From: Roseomonas sp. KE0001
GTDB lineage: Bacteria; Pseudomonadota; Alphaproteobacteria; Acetobacterales; Acetobacteraceae
Direction: 5' to 3'
DNA: 64,000 nucleotides
Assembly (NCBI RefSeq): GCF_016107285.1
Contig: NZ_RCVQ01000003.1
Coordinates: 496,001-560,000, forward strand
The stretch's first letter is position 1, and each line of letters begins with the position of its first letter. Of this stretch, positions 6,155 to 18,644 are shown piece after piece. Position numbers and translations under genes: made by a program. Under the pieces are notes generated by a model that was not told where the DNA came from, did not search any database, and saw nothing but the letters and a program-made list of their open reading frames with translations.

Positions 6155-8361
6155 GCGACGCCGGTTATCTGAGCCGCCTCAACCCCGAGCAGCGCGCCGC
6201 CGTCGAGACGGTGGATGGGCCGCTGCTGGTGCTCGCCGGCGCCGGCACCGGCAAGACCCGGGTGCTGACCACCCGCTTCGCGCATATCCTGATGACCCGC
6301 CGTGCCTTCCCCAACCAGGTGCTGGCCGTCACCTTCACCAACAAGGCGGCGCGGGAGATGCGCGAGCGTGTCGCCGCCATGCTGGGCCAGCCGGCCGAGG
6401 GCCTCTGGCTCGGCACCTTCCATGCCCTCTGCGCGCGCATGCTGCGCCGCCATGCCGGGCTGGTCGGGCTGGAGAGCAGCTTCACCATCCTCGACACCGA
6501 CGACCAGATGCGTCTGCTCAAGCAGGTGATGGAGGCGGCCGGCATCGACCTCAAGCGCTGGCCGGCGCAGGGGATGATGGCCATCATCCAGCGCTGGAAG
6601 GATCGCGGGCTGATGCCGGCGCGCATCACCGCCGCCGAGGACACCGACTATGCCGGCGGCCGCGGCCGCGGCCTCTATGCCGCCTACCAGGAGCGGCTGC
6701 GCCAGCTCAACGCCTGCGACTTCGGCGACCTGCTGCTGCACGTCACGGAGATCCTGCGCACCCAGCCGGACGTGCTGGCCGACTACCACCGCCGCTTCCG
6801 CTACATCCTGGTCGACGAGTACCAGGATACCAATACGGTGCAGTACCTGTGGCTGCGGCTGCTGGCGCAGCGGGAGAACCCGGCCGAGCGCAACATCTGC
6901 TGCGTCGGCGACGACGACCAGTCGATCTATTCCTGGCGCGGCGCCGAGATCGAGAACATCCTCCGCTTCGAGAAGGATTTCCCCGGTGCCACCATCGTGC
7001 GCCTGGAATCCAACTACCGCTCCACCGCGCCGATCCTGGCCGCCGCCGCCGGGCTGATCGCCCGGAACAGCGGCCGCCTCGGCAAGACCCTGCGCCCGGG
7101 CCGCGACGACGCGGCGGGGGAGAAGGTGCGCGTCGTCTCGCTCTGGGATTCGGAGGAGGAGGCGCGGATGGTGGGCTCCCGCATCGAGGCGGCGCGGCGG
7201 GGCGGCCACGACCTCTCCGAGATCGCCATCCTGGTCCGCGCCGGCTTCCAGACCCGCGCCTTCGAGGAGCGGCTGATCACCCTCGGCATCCCCTACCGCG
7301 TCGTCGGCGGGCAGAAGTTCTATGAGCGCGCCGAGATCCGCGACGCCATGGCCTATCTACGGGTGCTGAGCCAGCCGGCCGACGACCTCGCCTTCGAGCG
7401 GATCGTCAACACGCCCAAGCGCGGCCTGGGCGACACGGCGCTGCGCGCCATGCATGACCTGGCCCGGGCGGAGGGGCGGCCCCTGGTGGTCGCCGCCTGG
7501 CGGCTGATCGAGACCGGGGCGCTGCGGCCCAAGCCGCGCCAGGCGCTGCGCGAGCTGCTGGAGGGCTTCGCCCGCTGGCGCGAGATGCTGCCGCGCGAGG
7601 GCCATGTGGTGGTCGCCGCCACCCTGCTCGACGAGAGCGGCTACACGGAGATGTGGAAGCAGGACAAGTCGCCGGAGGCGCCGGGGCGGCTCGACAACCT
7701 GAAGGAGCTGCTGCGCGCGCTCGGCGAGTTCGAGAGCCTGGCCGGCTTCCTGGAGCATGTCGCGCTGGTGATGGAGAATGACGAGCAGTCGGAGGATGGC
7801 CGGGTCAATCTGATGACCCTGCATGCCGCCAAGGGGCTGGAGTTCGACAGCGTCTTCCTGCCGGGCTGGGAGGAGGGGCTGTTCCCGCACCAGCGCGCGC
7901 TGGACGAGGGCGGCGACAAGGGGCTCGAGGAGGAGCGGCGCCTCGCCTATGTCGGCATCACCCGCGCCCGGCGGCACTGCGTCATCAGCCATGCCGCCAA
8001 CCGGCGCATCTACGCCAACTGGACCAGCGCCATCCCGAGCCGCTTCCTCGACGAGCTGCCGCCCGACCAGATCGAGCAGGAGGGGGCCGCCGGCGGCGCC
8101 CGCGCCCGCATGGCCGCGCAGCCCTCGGCCTTCTCCGGCCAGTTCCCGCTGGTGGCGCGGCGCCCCCGCGTCATCGAGGCCGGCGCCTGGGAGGTGGCGG
8201 AGCGCCCGGCGCGCGCGGCGGCCATTCCGGCGGGGCAGCGGGTCTTCCACCAGAAATTCGGCTATGGCCGCGTGGTGGCGGCCGAGGACAACAAGCTCGA
8301 TGTCGAGTTCGACAAGGCCGGCCGCAAGCGCGTGCTCGATACCTTCGTGGAAAAGGCCTGA
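6151..8361 (+). CDS. uvrD: ATP-dependent DNA helicase UvrD/PcrA
   Basis: 736-residue superfamily 1A 3'-5' helicase for nucleotide excision and mismatch repair. Motifs in order: Q motif LNPEQRAAV, motif I GAGTGKTRVL, Ia TFTNKAAREM, II LVDEYQDTN, III GDDDQSIYSWRGA, IV VRLESNYRST, V LMTLHAAKGLEFD and VI YVGITRARR. A C-terminal Tudor-like segment (HQKFGYGRVVAAEDNKLDVEFD) that binds RNA polymerase in PcrA is present. The ATG at 6151 overlaps the upstream stop and gives MSDAGYLSRLNPEQ, the usual beginning; a start at 6118 is less likely. Confidence 0.96.
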   Translation: MSDAGYLSRLNPEQRAAVETVDGPLLVLAGAGTGKTRVLTTRFAHILMTRRAFPNQVLAVTFTNKAAREMRERVAAMLGQPAEGLWLGTFHALCARMLRRHAGLVGLESSFTILDTDDQMRLLKQVMEAAGIDLKRWPAQGMMAIIQRWKDRGLMPARITAAEDTDYAGGRGRGLYAAYQERLRQLNACDFGDLLLHVTEILRTQPDVLADYHRRFRYILVDEYQDTNTVQYLWLRLLAQRENPAERNICCVGDDDQSIYSWRGAEIENILRFEKDFPGATIVRLESNYRSTAPILAAAAGLIARNSGRLGKTLRPGRDDAAGEKVRVVSLWDSEEEARMVGSRIEAARRGGHDLSEIAILVRAGFQTRAFEERLITLGIPYRVVGGQKFYERAEIRDAMAYLRVLSQPADDLAFERIVNTPKRGLGDTALRAMHDLARAEGRPLVVAAWRLIETGALRPKPRQALRELLEGFARWREMLPREGHVVVAATLLDESGYTEMWKQDKSPEAPGRLDNLKELLRALGEFESLAGFLEHVALVMENDEQSEDGRVNLMTLHAAKGLEFDSVFLPGWEEGLFPHQRALDEGGDKGLEEERRLAYVGITRARRHCVISHAANRRIYANWTSAIPSRFLDELPPDQIEQEGAAGGARARMAAQPSAFSGQFPLVARRPRVIEAGAWEVAERPARAAAIPAGQRVFHQKFGYGRVVAAEDNKLDVEFDKAGRKRVLDTFVEKA

Positions 8362-8363
8362 CC

Positions 8364-9248
8364 GTGAACCGTCACCCTCCGACGCTCGAGACCCTGACCC
8401 TGGACGGCCTGCCGGAGGAGGCGGTGCCGGCCTTCGAGGCGGCCCTGCAGACGGTCTGCCCCAGCGTCGGCTACTTCAAGGACGACGCCACCGACACCTG
8501 GCGGCTCGAGGCGGTGCGCGAGACGGGATCGGGGGATGACGAGCTGCTGCCGGCCCTGGTCCTGGCCGCGGCGCTCTCCGGCATCGAGCCGCCCGAACTG
8601 CAGCGCGCCCCGGTCGAGGCGGAGGGCTGGCTGGCGCGCACGCTGCAATCCTTCCCCGAGCAGGAGATCGGCGCCCGGGTGCTGATCCGGCCGACGCACC
8701 TGCCCAACCCGCCGACCTATGGCCGCATCGTGCTGCGGCTTGACGCCGGTCTGGCCTTCGGCTCCGGCGAGCACGGCTCGACGCGCGGCTGCCTGATCGG
8801 CTTCGAGCGCATGGCCCACCGTCGGCCGCGCCGCATCCTCGATCTCGGCACCGGCTCAGGCATCCTGGCCATGGCGGCGGCGAAGCGGCTGCGGCGGCCG
8901 GTGCTGGCCACCGATATCGAGCCCTGGAGCGTGCGGATCACCGAGGAGAACGCGCGGATGAACGGGCTGCGCAACCGGGTCCGCTCCCGCCTGGCCGATG
9001 GCTGGCGCCACCGGGCGGTGCGCGCCGGGCGGTATGACCTCGTCTTCGCCAATATCCTCGCCCGCCCGCTCTGCGCCATGGCGAAGAGCCTGTCGGACCA
9101 TCTGGCGCCCGGCGGCACGGCGATCCTGGCCGGCCTGCTAGGCACGCAGGTGCGGATGGTGCTGGCGGCGCACCGCCGCGCCGGGATGGTGCTGGAGCGC
9201 CGCATCGACCAGGGCGCCTGGTCGGCCCTGGTGCTGCGTCGGCGCTGA
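8364..9248 (+). CDS. prmA: Ribosomal protein L11 methyltransferase
   Basis: 294 residues. PrmA trimethylates lysines and the N-terminus of ribosomal protein L11. The N-terminal substrate-recognition domain is followed by RLDAGLAFGSGEHGSTRG (residues ~127-144) and the SAM site ILDLGTGSGILAMAAAK, then TDIEPWSVRITEENARMN and the NPPY-equivalent LVFANILARPL. The GTG start lies two bases after the uvrD stop, so the pair is probably cotranscribed. The N-terminal domain is divergent, as is common in alphaproteobacteria. Confidence 0.93.
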   Translation: MNRHPPTLETLTLDGLPEEAVPAFEAALQTVCPSVGYFKDDATDTWRLEAVRETGSGDDELLPALVLAAALSGIEPPELQRAPVEAEGWLARTLQSFPEQEIGARVLIRPTHLPNPPTYGRIVLRLDAGLAFGSGEHGSTRGCLIGFERMAHRRPRRILDLGTGSGILAMAAAKRLRRPVLATDIEPWSVRITEENARMNGLRNRVRSRLADGWRHRAVRAGRYDLVFANILARPLCAMAKSLSDHLAPGGTAILAGLLGTQVRMVLAAHRRAGMVLERRIDQGAWSALVLRRR

Positions 9249-9256
9249 ATGCGAAA

Positions 9257-9286
9257 CCGCCCCGCATCTGGGGGGATGCGGGGCGG
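9257..9286 (+). terminator. GC-rich hairpin after prmA
   Basis: CCGCCCCGCATC (9257-9268) and GATGCGGGGCGG (9275-9286) pair perfectly over 12 bases with a six-base loop. It sits eight bases after the prmA stop and before the convergent DUF1127 gene. There is no U-tract on the plus strand. Confidence 0.7.
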
Positions 9287-9407
9287 CCTGGCTCGATCCG
9301 GCGGGGGGAGGGGGGGAGGAACCGGATCGTTGGTCTCTGCCCTGTCTAACGAAGGTCCGGCGGCGTGGTTGCGGGCCGGCTCCGGTTTTTCAGGACATAT
9401 TCTCCGC

Positions 9408-9788
9408 TCAGGCGGCCAGGCGGTCCTGCGCCTGGGTGTTGGAATTGGCCGCCGGGCGGACGGTCATGGCGGGGGCCATCGCCGCCACCGGGGCCTCGCC
9501 GCGGCTCACAGCCTCGCCGCGCAGCACGCGGGGGATATCGGCGCGGGTCAGGCCGATATCGGCCAGCTCACGGTCGGTGAGGCTGGTCAGCTCGTCATGG
9601 GCGCGGCGGCGGGCCGGATAGTCGGCCACGGCGCGGAAGGCGGCGACCACGGCGTTGCGGATCCAGCTGCCGACCGCCTCGTCGCGCTTCTTCATGGCGG
9701 CGAGGGCAATGGCCTGGGCCTCGTTCAGCTTCATGGCGGGAAGCAGGGCGTCGGCGTCGAGCTGCGGCTTGGAGATGCGGGCGTTCAT
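9408..9788 (-). CDS. DUF1127 domain protein
   Basis: 126 residues. The central region AHDELTSLTDRELADIGLTRADI (about 66-88) is the DUF1127 (YjiS) signature, a small Arg-rich motif found widely in alphaproteobacteria and linked in some species to RNA binding and phosphate or carbon metabolism. Most family members are 45-75 residues; this one has a long N-terminal helical part with AIALAAMKKRDEAVGSWIRNAVV and a C-terminal Ala-rich tail. It is monocistronic and divergent from the peptidase gene. The exact role is unknown. Confidence 0.8.
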   Translation of the reverse strand: MNARISKPQLDADALLPAMKLNEAQAIALAAMKKRDEAVGSWIRNAVVAAFRAVADYPARRRAHDELTSLTDRELADIGLTRADIPRVLRGEAVSRGEAPVAAMAPAMTVRPAANSNTQAQDRLAA

Positions 9789-11718
9789 TGTCTAGCGTTC
9801 CGTCTCTTGCGCGGGGGCGGTCCGCGGGATCGGCTCCTGCCGTCAACCGCCCGCTCCAACTGCGTGGCCATGATGTAATATTGTGCGGGCGCGAAGAGGA
9901 GTGCTGGTGCTGAAGCTGAGATATGCGGTTCGCGCATCGATACGTGAGGAAACATGTTCTTAATGGGATGCTCATCAAAGTGAAACAAGCTGATCGCCTG
10001 GCCGCCCTCCGCGCCGAGCTCGCCCGCCTCGGGGTGGACGGTTTCCTGATCCCGCGGGGCGACGAATATCTGGGGGAATACGTGCCGCCCAGCGGCGAGC
10101 GGCTGGCCTGGATCAGCGGCTTCACCGGCAGCGCCGGGCTCGCGGTGGTGCTGCCGGATCGCGCGCTGCTCTTCACCGACGGGCGCTACACCACCCAGGC
10201 CCGGGCGCAGACCGATCCGTCGTGCTGGACTCTGCTGCACATCACCGAGCAGCCACCTCATGAATACCTGTCCAGCCATGCGCCTGACGCAAGGCTGGGT
10301 TATGATCCCTGGCTGCATCCGCAGGCGGCGGTGGAGCGTCTCGCCGCCGCCGGCCTCACCCTGGTGCCGCTGGCGGTCAATCCGCTGGACGCCATCTGGC
10401 GCGACCGCCCCGCGCCGCCGCGCGCCCCGGCGGTGCCGCAGCCGGCCGAGTATGCCGGGCAGGACGCGGCCTCGAAGCGGGCGGCGGCGGCGGAGCGGCT
10501 GCGCGAGGCGGGCGAGGATGCCGTGGTCCTGACCGACCCGCATTCGGTCGCGTGGCTGCTCAACATCCGCGGCGGCGACCTGGAGCACACGCCGCTGGCC
10601 CTGGGCTTCGCCCTGCTGCGCGCCGATGGCAGCGTCGACCTGTTCATGGAGCCGGCCAAGCTCGGCGAGCCGGTGCGCGCGCATCTCGGCAATGCCGTGA
10701 CCTGCCTGCCGCCCGCCGCCCTGCCCGCGACGCTGGCCGGAATGGCCGGGCAGGTGGTGCGGATCGACCCCGACATCACCCCCGCCTGGTTCGCCGCCAG
10801 CCTGCGGGACGCCGGCGCCACGCTGCGGACGGGCGAGGACCCGGTGCGCCTGCCCCGCGCGCGCAAGAATCCGGTGGAGCAGCGGGGCAGCCGCGCGGCG
10901 CATCATCGCGACGCCCTGGCGCTCGCCCGCTTCCTGCACTGGTTCTCGGTGTCGGCGCCGCAGGGAGGGGAGACGGAGATGAGCGCCGCCGCCCGGCTCC
11001 TGGCCTTCCGCCGCGACCTGCCGCTGTTCCGCGCCGAGAGCTTTCCGGCCATTTCCGGCGCGGGCGAGAACGGCGCCATCGTGCATTACCGCGCGACCGA
11101 GGCGACCAACCGGCCGATCCACGCCAATGAGGCCTATCTGATCGACAGCGGTGGCCAGTTCACCGATGGCACCACGGATGTCACCCGCACCCTCTGGACC
11201 GGCCCCGGCACCCCGCCCGCCGATCTGGTCGAGCGCTACACGCGCGTGCTGAAGGGGCATATCGCCCTGGCCGGACTGCGCTTCCCGCAGGGCGTCGGCG
11301 GCGCGCATATCGACGCCGTGGCCCGCGCGCCCCTCTGGGCGGCGGGGCTCGACTTCGACCACGGCACCGGCCATGGCATCGGCAGCTTCCTCTCGGTGCA
11401 TGAGGGGCCGGTCAGTATCAGCCGGGCGGCGAAGCCGGTGCCGATCGAGGCCGGGATGATCCTTTCAGACGAGCCGGGCTTTTATCTGCCGGGCGCCTAT
11501 GGCATCCGCATCGAGAACCTGCTGCTGGTCCGGCCCGCGCCGGAGCGGCCGGGGCAGGTGAAGCCCTTCCTGGAGTTCGAGACCCTGACCCTCGCCCCCT
11601 ATGAGCGCCGGCTGATCGATCCTGCCCTGCTGACGCCCGGGGAGCGGGCCTGGGTCGATGCCTATCATGCCCGCGTGCTGGCCGAGCTCGGCGGCGAGCT
11701 GGAGGCCCCCGTGGCGGA

Positions 11719-14752
<3,034 letters not shown>

Positions 14753-14819
14753 CTAACCCAGCCCGGCCCCGGCGGGAAGCCGGCGGGCGCGCCGAGGCCT
14801 CCGGCGCCCTTGCCGTCCG

Positions 14820-16499
14820 TCAGGCCGGCCCGCCCAGCAGCGAATCCGCCGCCGCCCGCGCCGCCTCCGTCACCGTCTCGCCGGCCAGCATCCGCGCCAG
14901 CTCCTCGCGCCGGGCGGCGACGTCCAGCGGTTCCACCCGCGTCTCGGCGCGGTCGGCGCGCACGCCCTTGGACACCCGCCAGTGCTGGTCGCCGCGCGCC
15001 GCCACCTGCGGGCTGTGCGTCACCACCAGCACCTGCAGCCGCTCGGCCACGCGGGCGAGGCGCTCGCCCACCGCCGCCGCCGTGGCGCCGCCGATGCCGC
15101 TGTCCACCTCGTCGAAGACCAGGGTCGGCACCGGCGAGCCGCGGGCCAGCACCACCTTCAGCGCCAGCATCAGCCGCGACAGCTCGCCGCCCGAGGCGAT
15201 CTTCTCCAGCTGGCCCGGCTTCTGGCCCGGATTGGTGGTGACCAGGAAGGTGACGCGATCCTGCCCGTCGGCGGCCCAGGCGCGCTCCTCGCGCGGGGCC
15301 AGCTCGATATGCAGCCGGGCGCGGTCGAGCTTCAGCGGCGCCAGCTCCTGCGCCACGGCCTTCTCCAGCCGCCGGGCGGCGGCGGCGCGCGCGGCGGACA
15401 GCGCGCCGGCGGCCTCGGCATAGGCGGCGCGGGCGGCGCCGGCGGCGGCCTCCAGCGCGGCGGCGCGCTCCGCCCCGGCATCCAGCGCGGCCAGCCGGGC
15501 GCTGAGGTCCTGCAACAGGCCGGGCAGCTCCACCACGGCCACGGCATGCTTGCGGGCGGCGGCGCGCAGCGCGAAGAGCCGCTCCTCCACCTGCTCGAGC
15601 CGGCGCGGATCGGGGCCGAGATCGGCGCCCAGCCGCTCCAGCAGGGCCTCCGCCTCGGCCAGCGCGTCCTGCGCCTGGCCGATGGCCGCCAGCACCGGCG
15701 CCGCCTCCTCGTTGGGCGGCGGCAGGCGCTCCAGGGCGCGCGCGGCGTTGCGCAGCGCCGCGGCCGGGCCGGTGCCGCCGCGCCGGTCGCGCGGCTGCAA
15801 CTCCGAGAGGGCGGAGGAGACCGCCTCGGCCCGGCGCTCGCCCTGCTGCATGGCCTGGCGCTCATCGGCCAGGACATCCTCCTCGCCTTCGACCGGGGCC
15901 AGGCCCGACAGCTCCTCCACGGCGTGGCGCAGCCATTCCTCGTCGCGCTGCGCCTGGGCGATGGCCTCGCGCGCCTCGGCCAGCACCCGCTCGGCGCCGC
16001 GCCAGGCGCGCCAGGCGGCGCCGACCGCCTCGCGCCGGCCCTCCAGCCCGCCGAAGGCATCGAGCAGGCCGGCATGGGTGGCCGGATCGGCGAGGCCCAC
16101 CTGATCGTGCTGGCCCTGCACCTCGACCAGCAGGGCGCCGAGCCGGCGCAGCAGGCCGACGCCGACCGGCTCGTCGTTGACGAAGGCGCGCGAGCGGCCA
16201 TCGGCCTGCACCACGCGGCGCAGCACCAGATCCTCCTCCGCCTCGATGCCCTGCTCGGCGAGCAGGAGCTGGGCCGGGTGCTCGGCGGCGAGATGGAAGC
16301 AGGCGGCGACGGAGGCGTGCGGCTGGCCGGCGCGCACCATGCCGGCCTCGGCGCGCTGGCCCAGGGCGAGGCCCAGGCTGTCGAGCAGGATGGACTTGCC
16401 GGCGCCGGTCTCGCCGGTCAGCACGGTCAGGCCGGCACCGAGCGACAGGTCGAGTCGCTCGATCAGCACCACATCACGGATGGCGAGGGAGGTCAGCAT
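14820..16499 (-). CDS. recN: DNA repair protein RecN
   Basis: 559-residue SMC-like ATPase for double-strand break repair. Walker A is GETGAGKSILLDSL; the middle is two Ala/Glu/Arg-rich coiled-coil arms; the ABC-like signature is ASGGELSRLMLALKVV and Walker B is LVFDEVDSGIGG, followed by the His switch VTHSPQVAARGD. The ATG at 16499 gives MLTSLAIRDVVLIERL, the canonical RecN beginning; an in-frame TTG at 16514 would add five residues. It starts 21 bases after the bamD stop. Confidence 0.95.
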   Translation of the reverse strand: MLTSLAIRDVVLIERLDLSLGAGLTVLTGETGAGKSILLDSLGLALGQRAEAGMVRAGQPHASVAACFHLAAEHPAQLLLAEQGIEAEEDLVLRRVVQADGRSRAFVNDEPVGVGLLRRLGALLVEVQGQHDQVGLADPATHAGLLDAFGGLEGRREAVGAAWRAWRGAERVLAEAREAIAQAQRDEEWLRHAVEELSGLAPVEGEEDVLADERQAMQQGERRAEAVSSALSELQPRDRRGGTGPAAALRNAARALERLPPPNEEAAPVLAAIGQAQDALAEAEALLERLGADLGPDPRRLEQVEERLFALRAAARKHAVAVVELPGLLQDLSARLAALDAGAERAAALEAAAGAARAAYAEAAGALSAARAAAARRLEKAVAQELAPLKLDRARLHIELAPREERAWAADGQDRVTFLVTTNPGQKPGQLEKIASGGELSRLMLALKVVLARGSPVPTLVFDEVDSGIGGATAAAVGERLARVAERLQVLVVTHSPQVAARGDQHWRVSKGVRADRAETRVEPLDVAARREELARMLAGETVTEAARAAADSLLGGPA

Positions 16500-16520
16500 G
16501 GGCCGCCCCGGCAACGCGGC

Positions 16521-17366
16521 TCAGAAGACAGAGTTCCAGGCGCGGCTCAGCAGGCCCGGACGCTCGGCATCCGCCGCGGGGGCGCCTTCCACCAGGAGGG
16601 CGTAGGAATCCTGGTACCAGCGGCTGCCGGGGTAGTTGTGGCCGAGCACGCTGGCGGTCTTGCGCGCCTCGTCGGTCAGGCCGAGGGAGAGGTAGATCTC
16701 GGTCAGCCGGTGCAGCGCCTCGGGCACGTGGTTGGTGGTCTGGAACTCGTCCACCACGCGGCGGAAGCGGCCGATGGCCGCCGCGTAGAGCCCGCGCGAC
16801 TGGTAGAAGCGGCCGATGTTCATCTCGCGCCCGGCCAGATGGTCACGCGCCAGATCCATCTTGAGCCGCGCGTCGCGGGCATAGGCGGTGTCGGGGAAGC
16901 GGTTCACCACCTCCTGCAACTGGGCCAGGGCGGTCTCGGTGGTCTGCTGGTCGCGCTGCGCGTCGACGATCTGTTCGTAGTAGCAGAGCGAGCGCAGGTA
17001 GTAGGCATAGGCGATGTCGCGATGCGCGGGGTGGAGCTGGATGAAGCGGTCCAGCGCGCCGATCGCCTCGGTGTAGCGGTTGCGCATGTAGTCGGAATAG
17101 GCCGACATCAGCCGCGCGCTGGTGGACCAGGTGGAATAGGGGTGTTCCCGCTCCACCGCGTCGAAGAATTCCTGGGCCTGCTGGTAGCGCTCCTGCCGCA
17201 GCGCGTCGATGCCGGCGGCATAGAGGGCCTCCGGCGTTTCCGCGGCGAGATTGGCACGGGCCTGCAGCGAGGAGCTGCGGCCGTCCCAGGAGCTGCACCC
17301 GACCGCGAGGAGCGGCGTGGCCAGCAGGAGAGAGAGGCGGAGGGTCCGGTTCAGGCGGCTGCGCAT
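16521..17366 (-). CDS. bamD: Outer membrane assembly lipoprotein BamD
   Basis: 281 residues with a lipoprotein signal (lipobox LAVGC near residue 24) and five TPR-like repeats: ALYAAGIDALRQERYQQAQ, FDAVEREHPYSTW, AIGALDRFIQLHPAH, VVNRFPDTAYARDARLK, RGLYAAAIGRFRRVV. BamD is the essential TPR lipoprotein of the BAM complex that folds outer membrane proteins. The ATG at 17366 has GGAG upstream. It follows lpxC closely, placing two envelope biogenesis genes in tandem. Confidence 0.94.
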   Translation of the reverse strand: MRSRLNRTLRLSLLLATPLLAVGCSSWDGRSSSLQARANLAAETPEALYAAGIDALRQERYQQAQEFFDAVEREHPYSTWSTSARLMSAYSDYMRNRYTEAIGALDRFIQLHPAHRDIAYAYYLRSLCYYEQIVDAQRDQQTTETALAQLQEVVNRFPDTAYARDARLKMDLARDHLAGREMNIGRFYQSRGLYAAAIGRFRRVVDEFQTTNHVPEALHRLTEIYLSLGLTDEARKTASVLGHNYPGSRWYQDSYALLVEGAPAADAERPGLLSRAWNSVF

Positions 17367-17428
17367 GGCGCTCGCTCCATACCACGCCTGCCCGATGAAG
17401 GCGATGGGGGGCAGGTCGGTGGCCGCCC

Positions 17429-18367
17429 TCAGGCCGCCACCGGCTCCGCGTAGGACGGCGCCAGGGCGCCATCCTGCTGCCAGCGCCAGGCCTGCTCGTC
17501 GGCGAAGAGGGCGCGCAGCAGGCGGTTGTTCAGCGCATGGCCGGAGCGGCTGCCGGAGAAGCGGCCGGACAGCGGCGCGCCCGCCAGGGCCAGATCGCCC
17601 ACCACGTCCAGCAGCTTGTGCCGCACGCATTCATCGGCATGGCGCAGGCCGCCCGGGTTCAGCACCAGCGGCCCGTCCACCACCACGGCATTGGCGAGGC
17701 TGCCGCCCTGGGCCAGGCCGGCGGCCCGCAGGCGGGCGACATCCTCGGCCAGGGTGAAGGTGCGGGCATCGGCCAGAAGCTGGCGGAAGCTCGACTCGGT
17801 CACGCGCAGGGAGAGGCTCTGGCGGCCGATGGCGGTGGAGGGAAAGTCGATCTCAAGGGCGGCCTCGAAACCGGGGGTGGCGGAGGGCTCGAGCATGGCC
17901 CAGGCGGCGCCGGGGCCCTCGCCCTCCTGCACGCGGATGGTCTTGAGCACCTCGATGCCATGGCGGGGCATCAGGCTGGTCACGGTGCCGGCGCAGTCGA
18001 TCAGGAAGACGAAGGGCGCGGCGGAACCGTCGAGGATCGGCACCTCCGGCCCGTCCACCTCGATCACGGCATCGTCGATGCCGCAGGCGGAGAGGGCGGC
18101 CATGACATGCTCGATGGTGCCGATGCGCGCATGCGGCTGGCCGGGCAGGGCGATGGCGGTGCAGAGGCGGGTGTCGAAGACGAGGTCGTAGCGCGCCGGG
18201 ATCTCGAGGCCGAGATCGGTGCGGCGGAAGACGATGCCTTCGCCGGCCGCGGCCGGGTGCAGCGTCATCGAGGCGCGACGTCCGGAGTGCAGGCCAATGC
18301 CGACGCAGCCGATGGACGCCTTGAGCGTCCTGCGCCGTCCCATGCCTGCCACGAAGAATCCGTCCAT
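17429..18367 (-). CDS. lpxC: UDP-3-O-acyl-N-acetylglucosamine deacetylase
   Basis: 312 residues. LpxC performs the committed deacetylation step of lipid A synthesis. Visible are TLKASIGCVGIGLHSG, zinc ligands His87 in TIEHVMAALS and the pair His250/Asp254 in RHKLLDVVGD, the VDGPEVPILDGSA segment and the catalytic His in SGSRSGHALNN. The ATG at 18367 with GAGG upstream gives MDGFFVAGMGRRRTLKAS; a further start ten codons upstream is less likely. The upstream region to the ftsZ terminator is AT-rich relative to the surroundings and probably holds the promoter. Confidence 0.96.
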   Translation of the reverse strand: MDGFFVAGMGRRRTLKASIGCVGIGLHSGRRASMTLHPAAAGEGIVFRRTDLGLEIPARYDLVFDTRLCTAIALPGQPHARIGTIEHVMAALSACGIDDAVIEVDGPEVPILDGSAAPFVFLIDCAGTVTSLMPRHGIEVLKTIRVQEGEGPGAAWAMLEPSATPGFEAALEIDFPSTAIGRQSLSLRVTESSFRQLLADARTFTLAEDVARLRAAGLAQGGSLANAVVVDGPLVLNPGGLRHADECVRHKLLDVVGDLALAGAPLSGRFSGSRSGHALNNRLLRALFADEQAWRWQQDGALAPSYAEPVAA

Positions 18368-18560
18368 CACTGCCTCTGGGTCACTCGGTCGATACAAGGG
18401 TCACGAAGGGGTCACTGGTCACGTCGGGCAAGCCCGAGAAGCTGCCTGCCTGAGTGTCTAGATGGCACCGGGACGCGTCACGGGCGAATAAACCCTTGTT
18501 TCCGTATATTTCTGTCGAGGTTACGCAGGGAAGCTTTTGTTTCTAATCGGTTTTTGCGAT

Positions 18561-18600
18561 GCAAAAAGAGCCCCGCATCCAGGATGCGAGGCCCTCTTGT
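18561..18600 (-). terminator. Intrinsic terminator of the dcw cluster, after ftsZ
   Basis: On the minus strand an AGAGGGCCTCGCATCC arm pairs with GGATGCGGGGCTCT across a short loop, followed by TTTTTG. A near-perfect GC-rich stem with a U-tract about 50 bases after the ftsZ stop makes this the clearest intrinsic terminator in the window. Confidence 0.88.
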
Positions 18601-18644
18601 TACGTCAGGAACGGTCAGGCTGGCGCCTGTCCGTCGCGCCGGCG

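Noticed and set aside
10019-11401. Long minus-strand frames opposite pepP, uvrD, fumC and oxoprolinase
   Set aside because: High G+C content makes long antisense frames common. All lack motifs and overlap well-identified genes.
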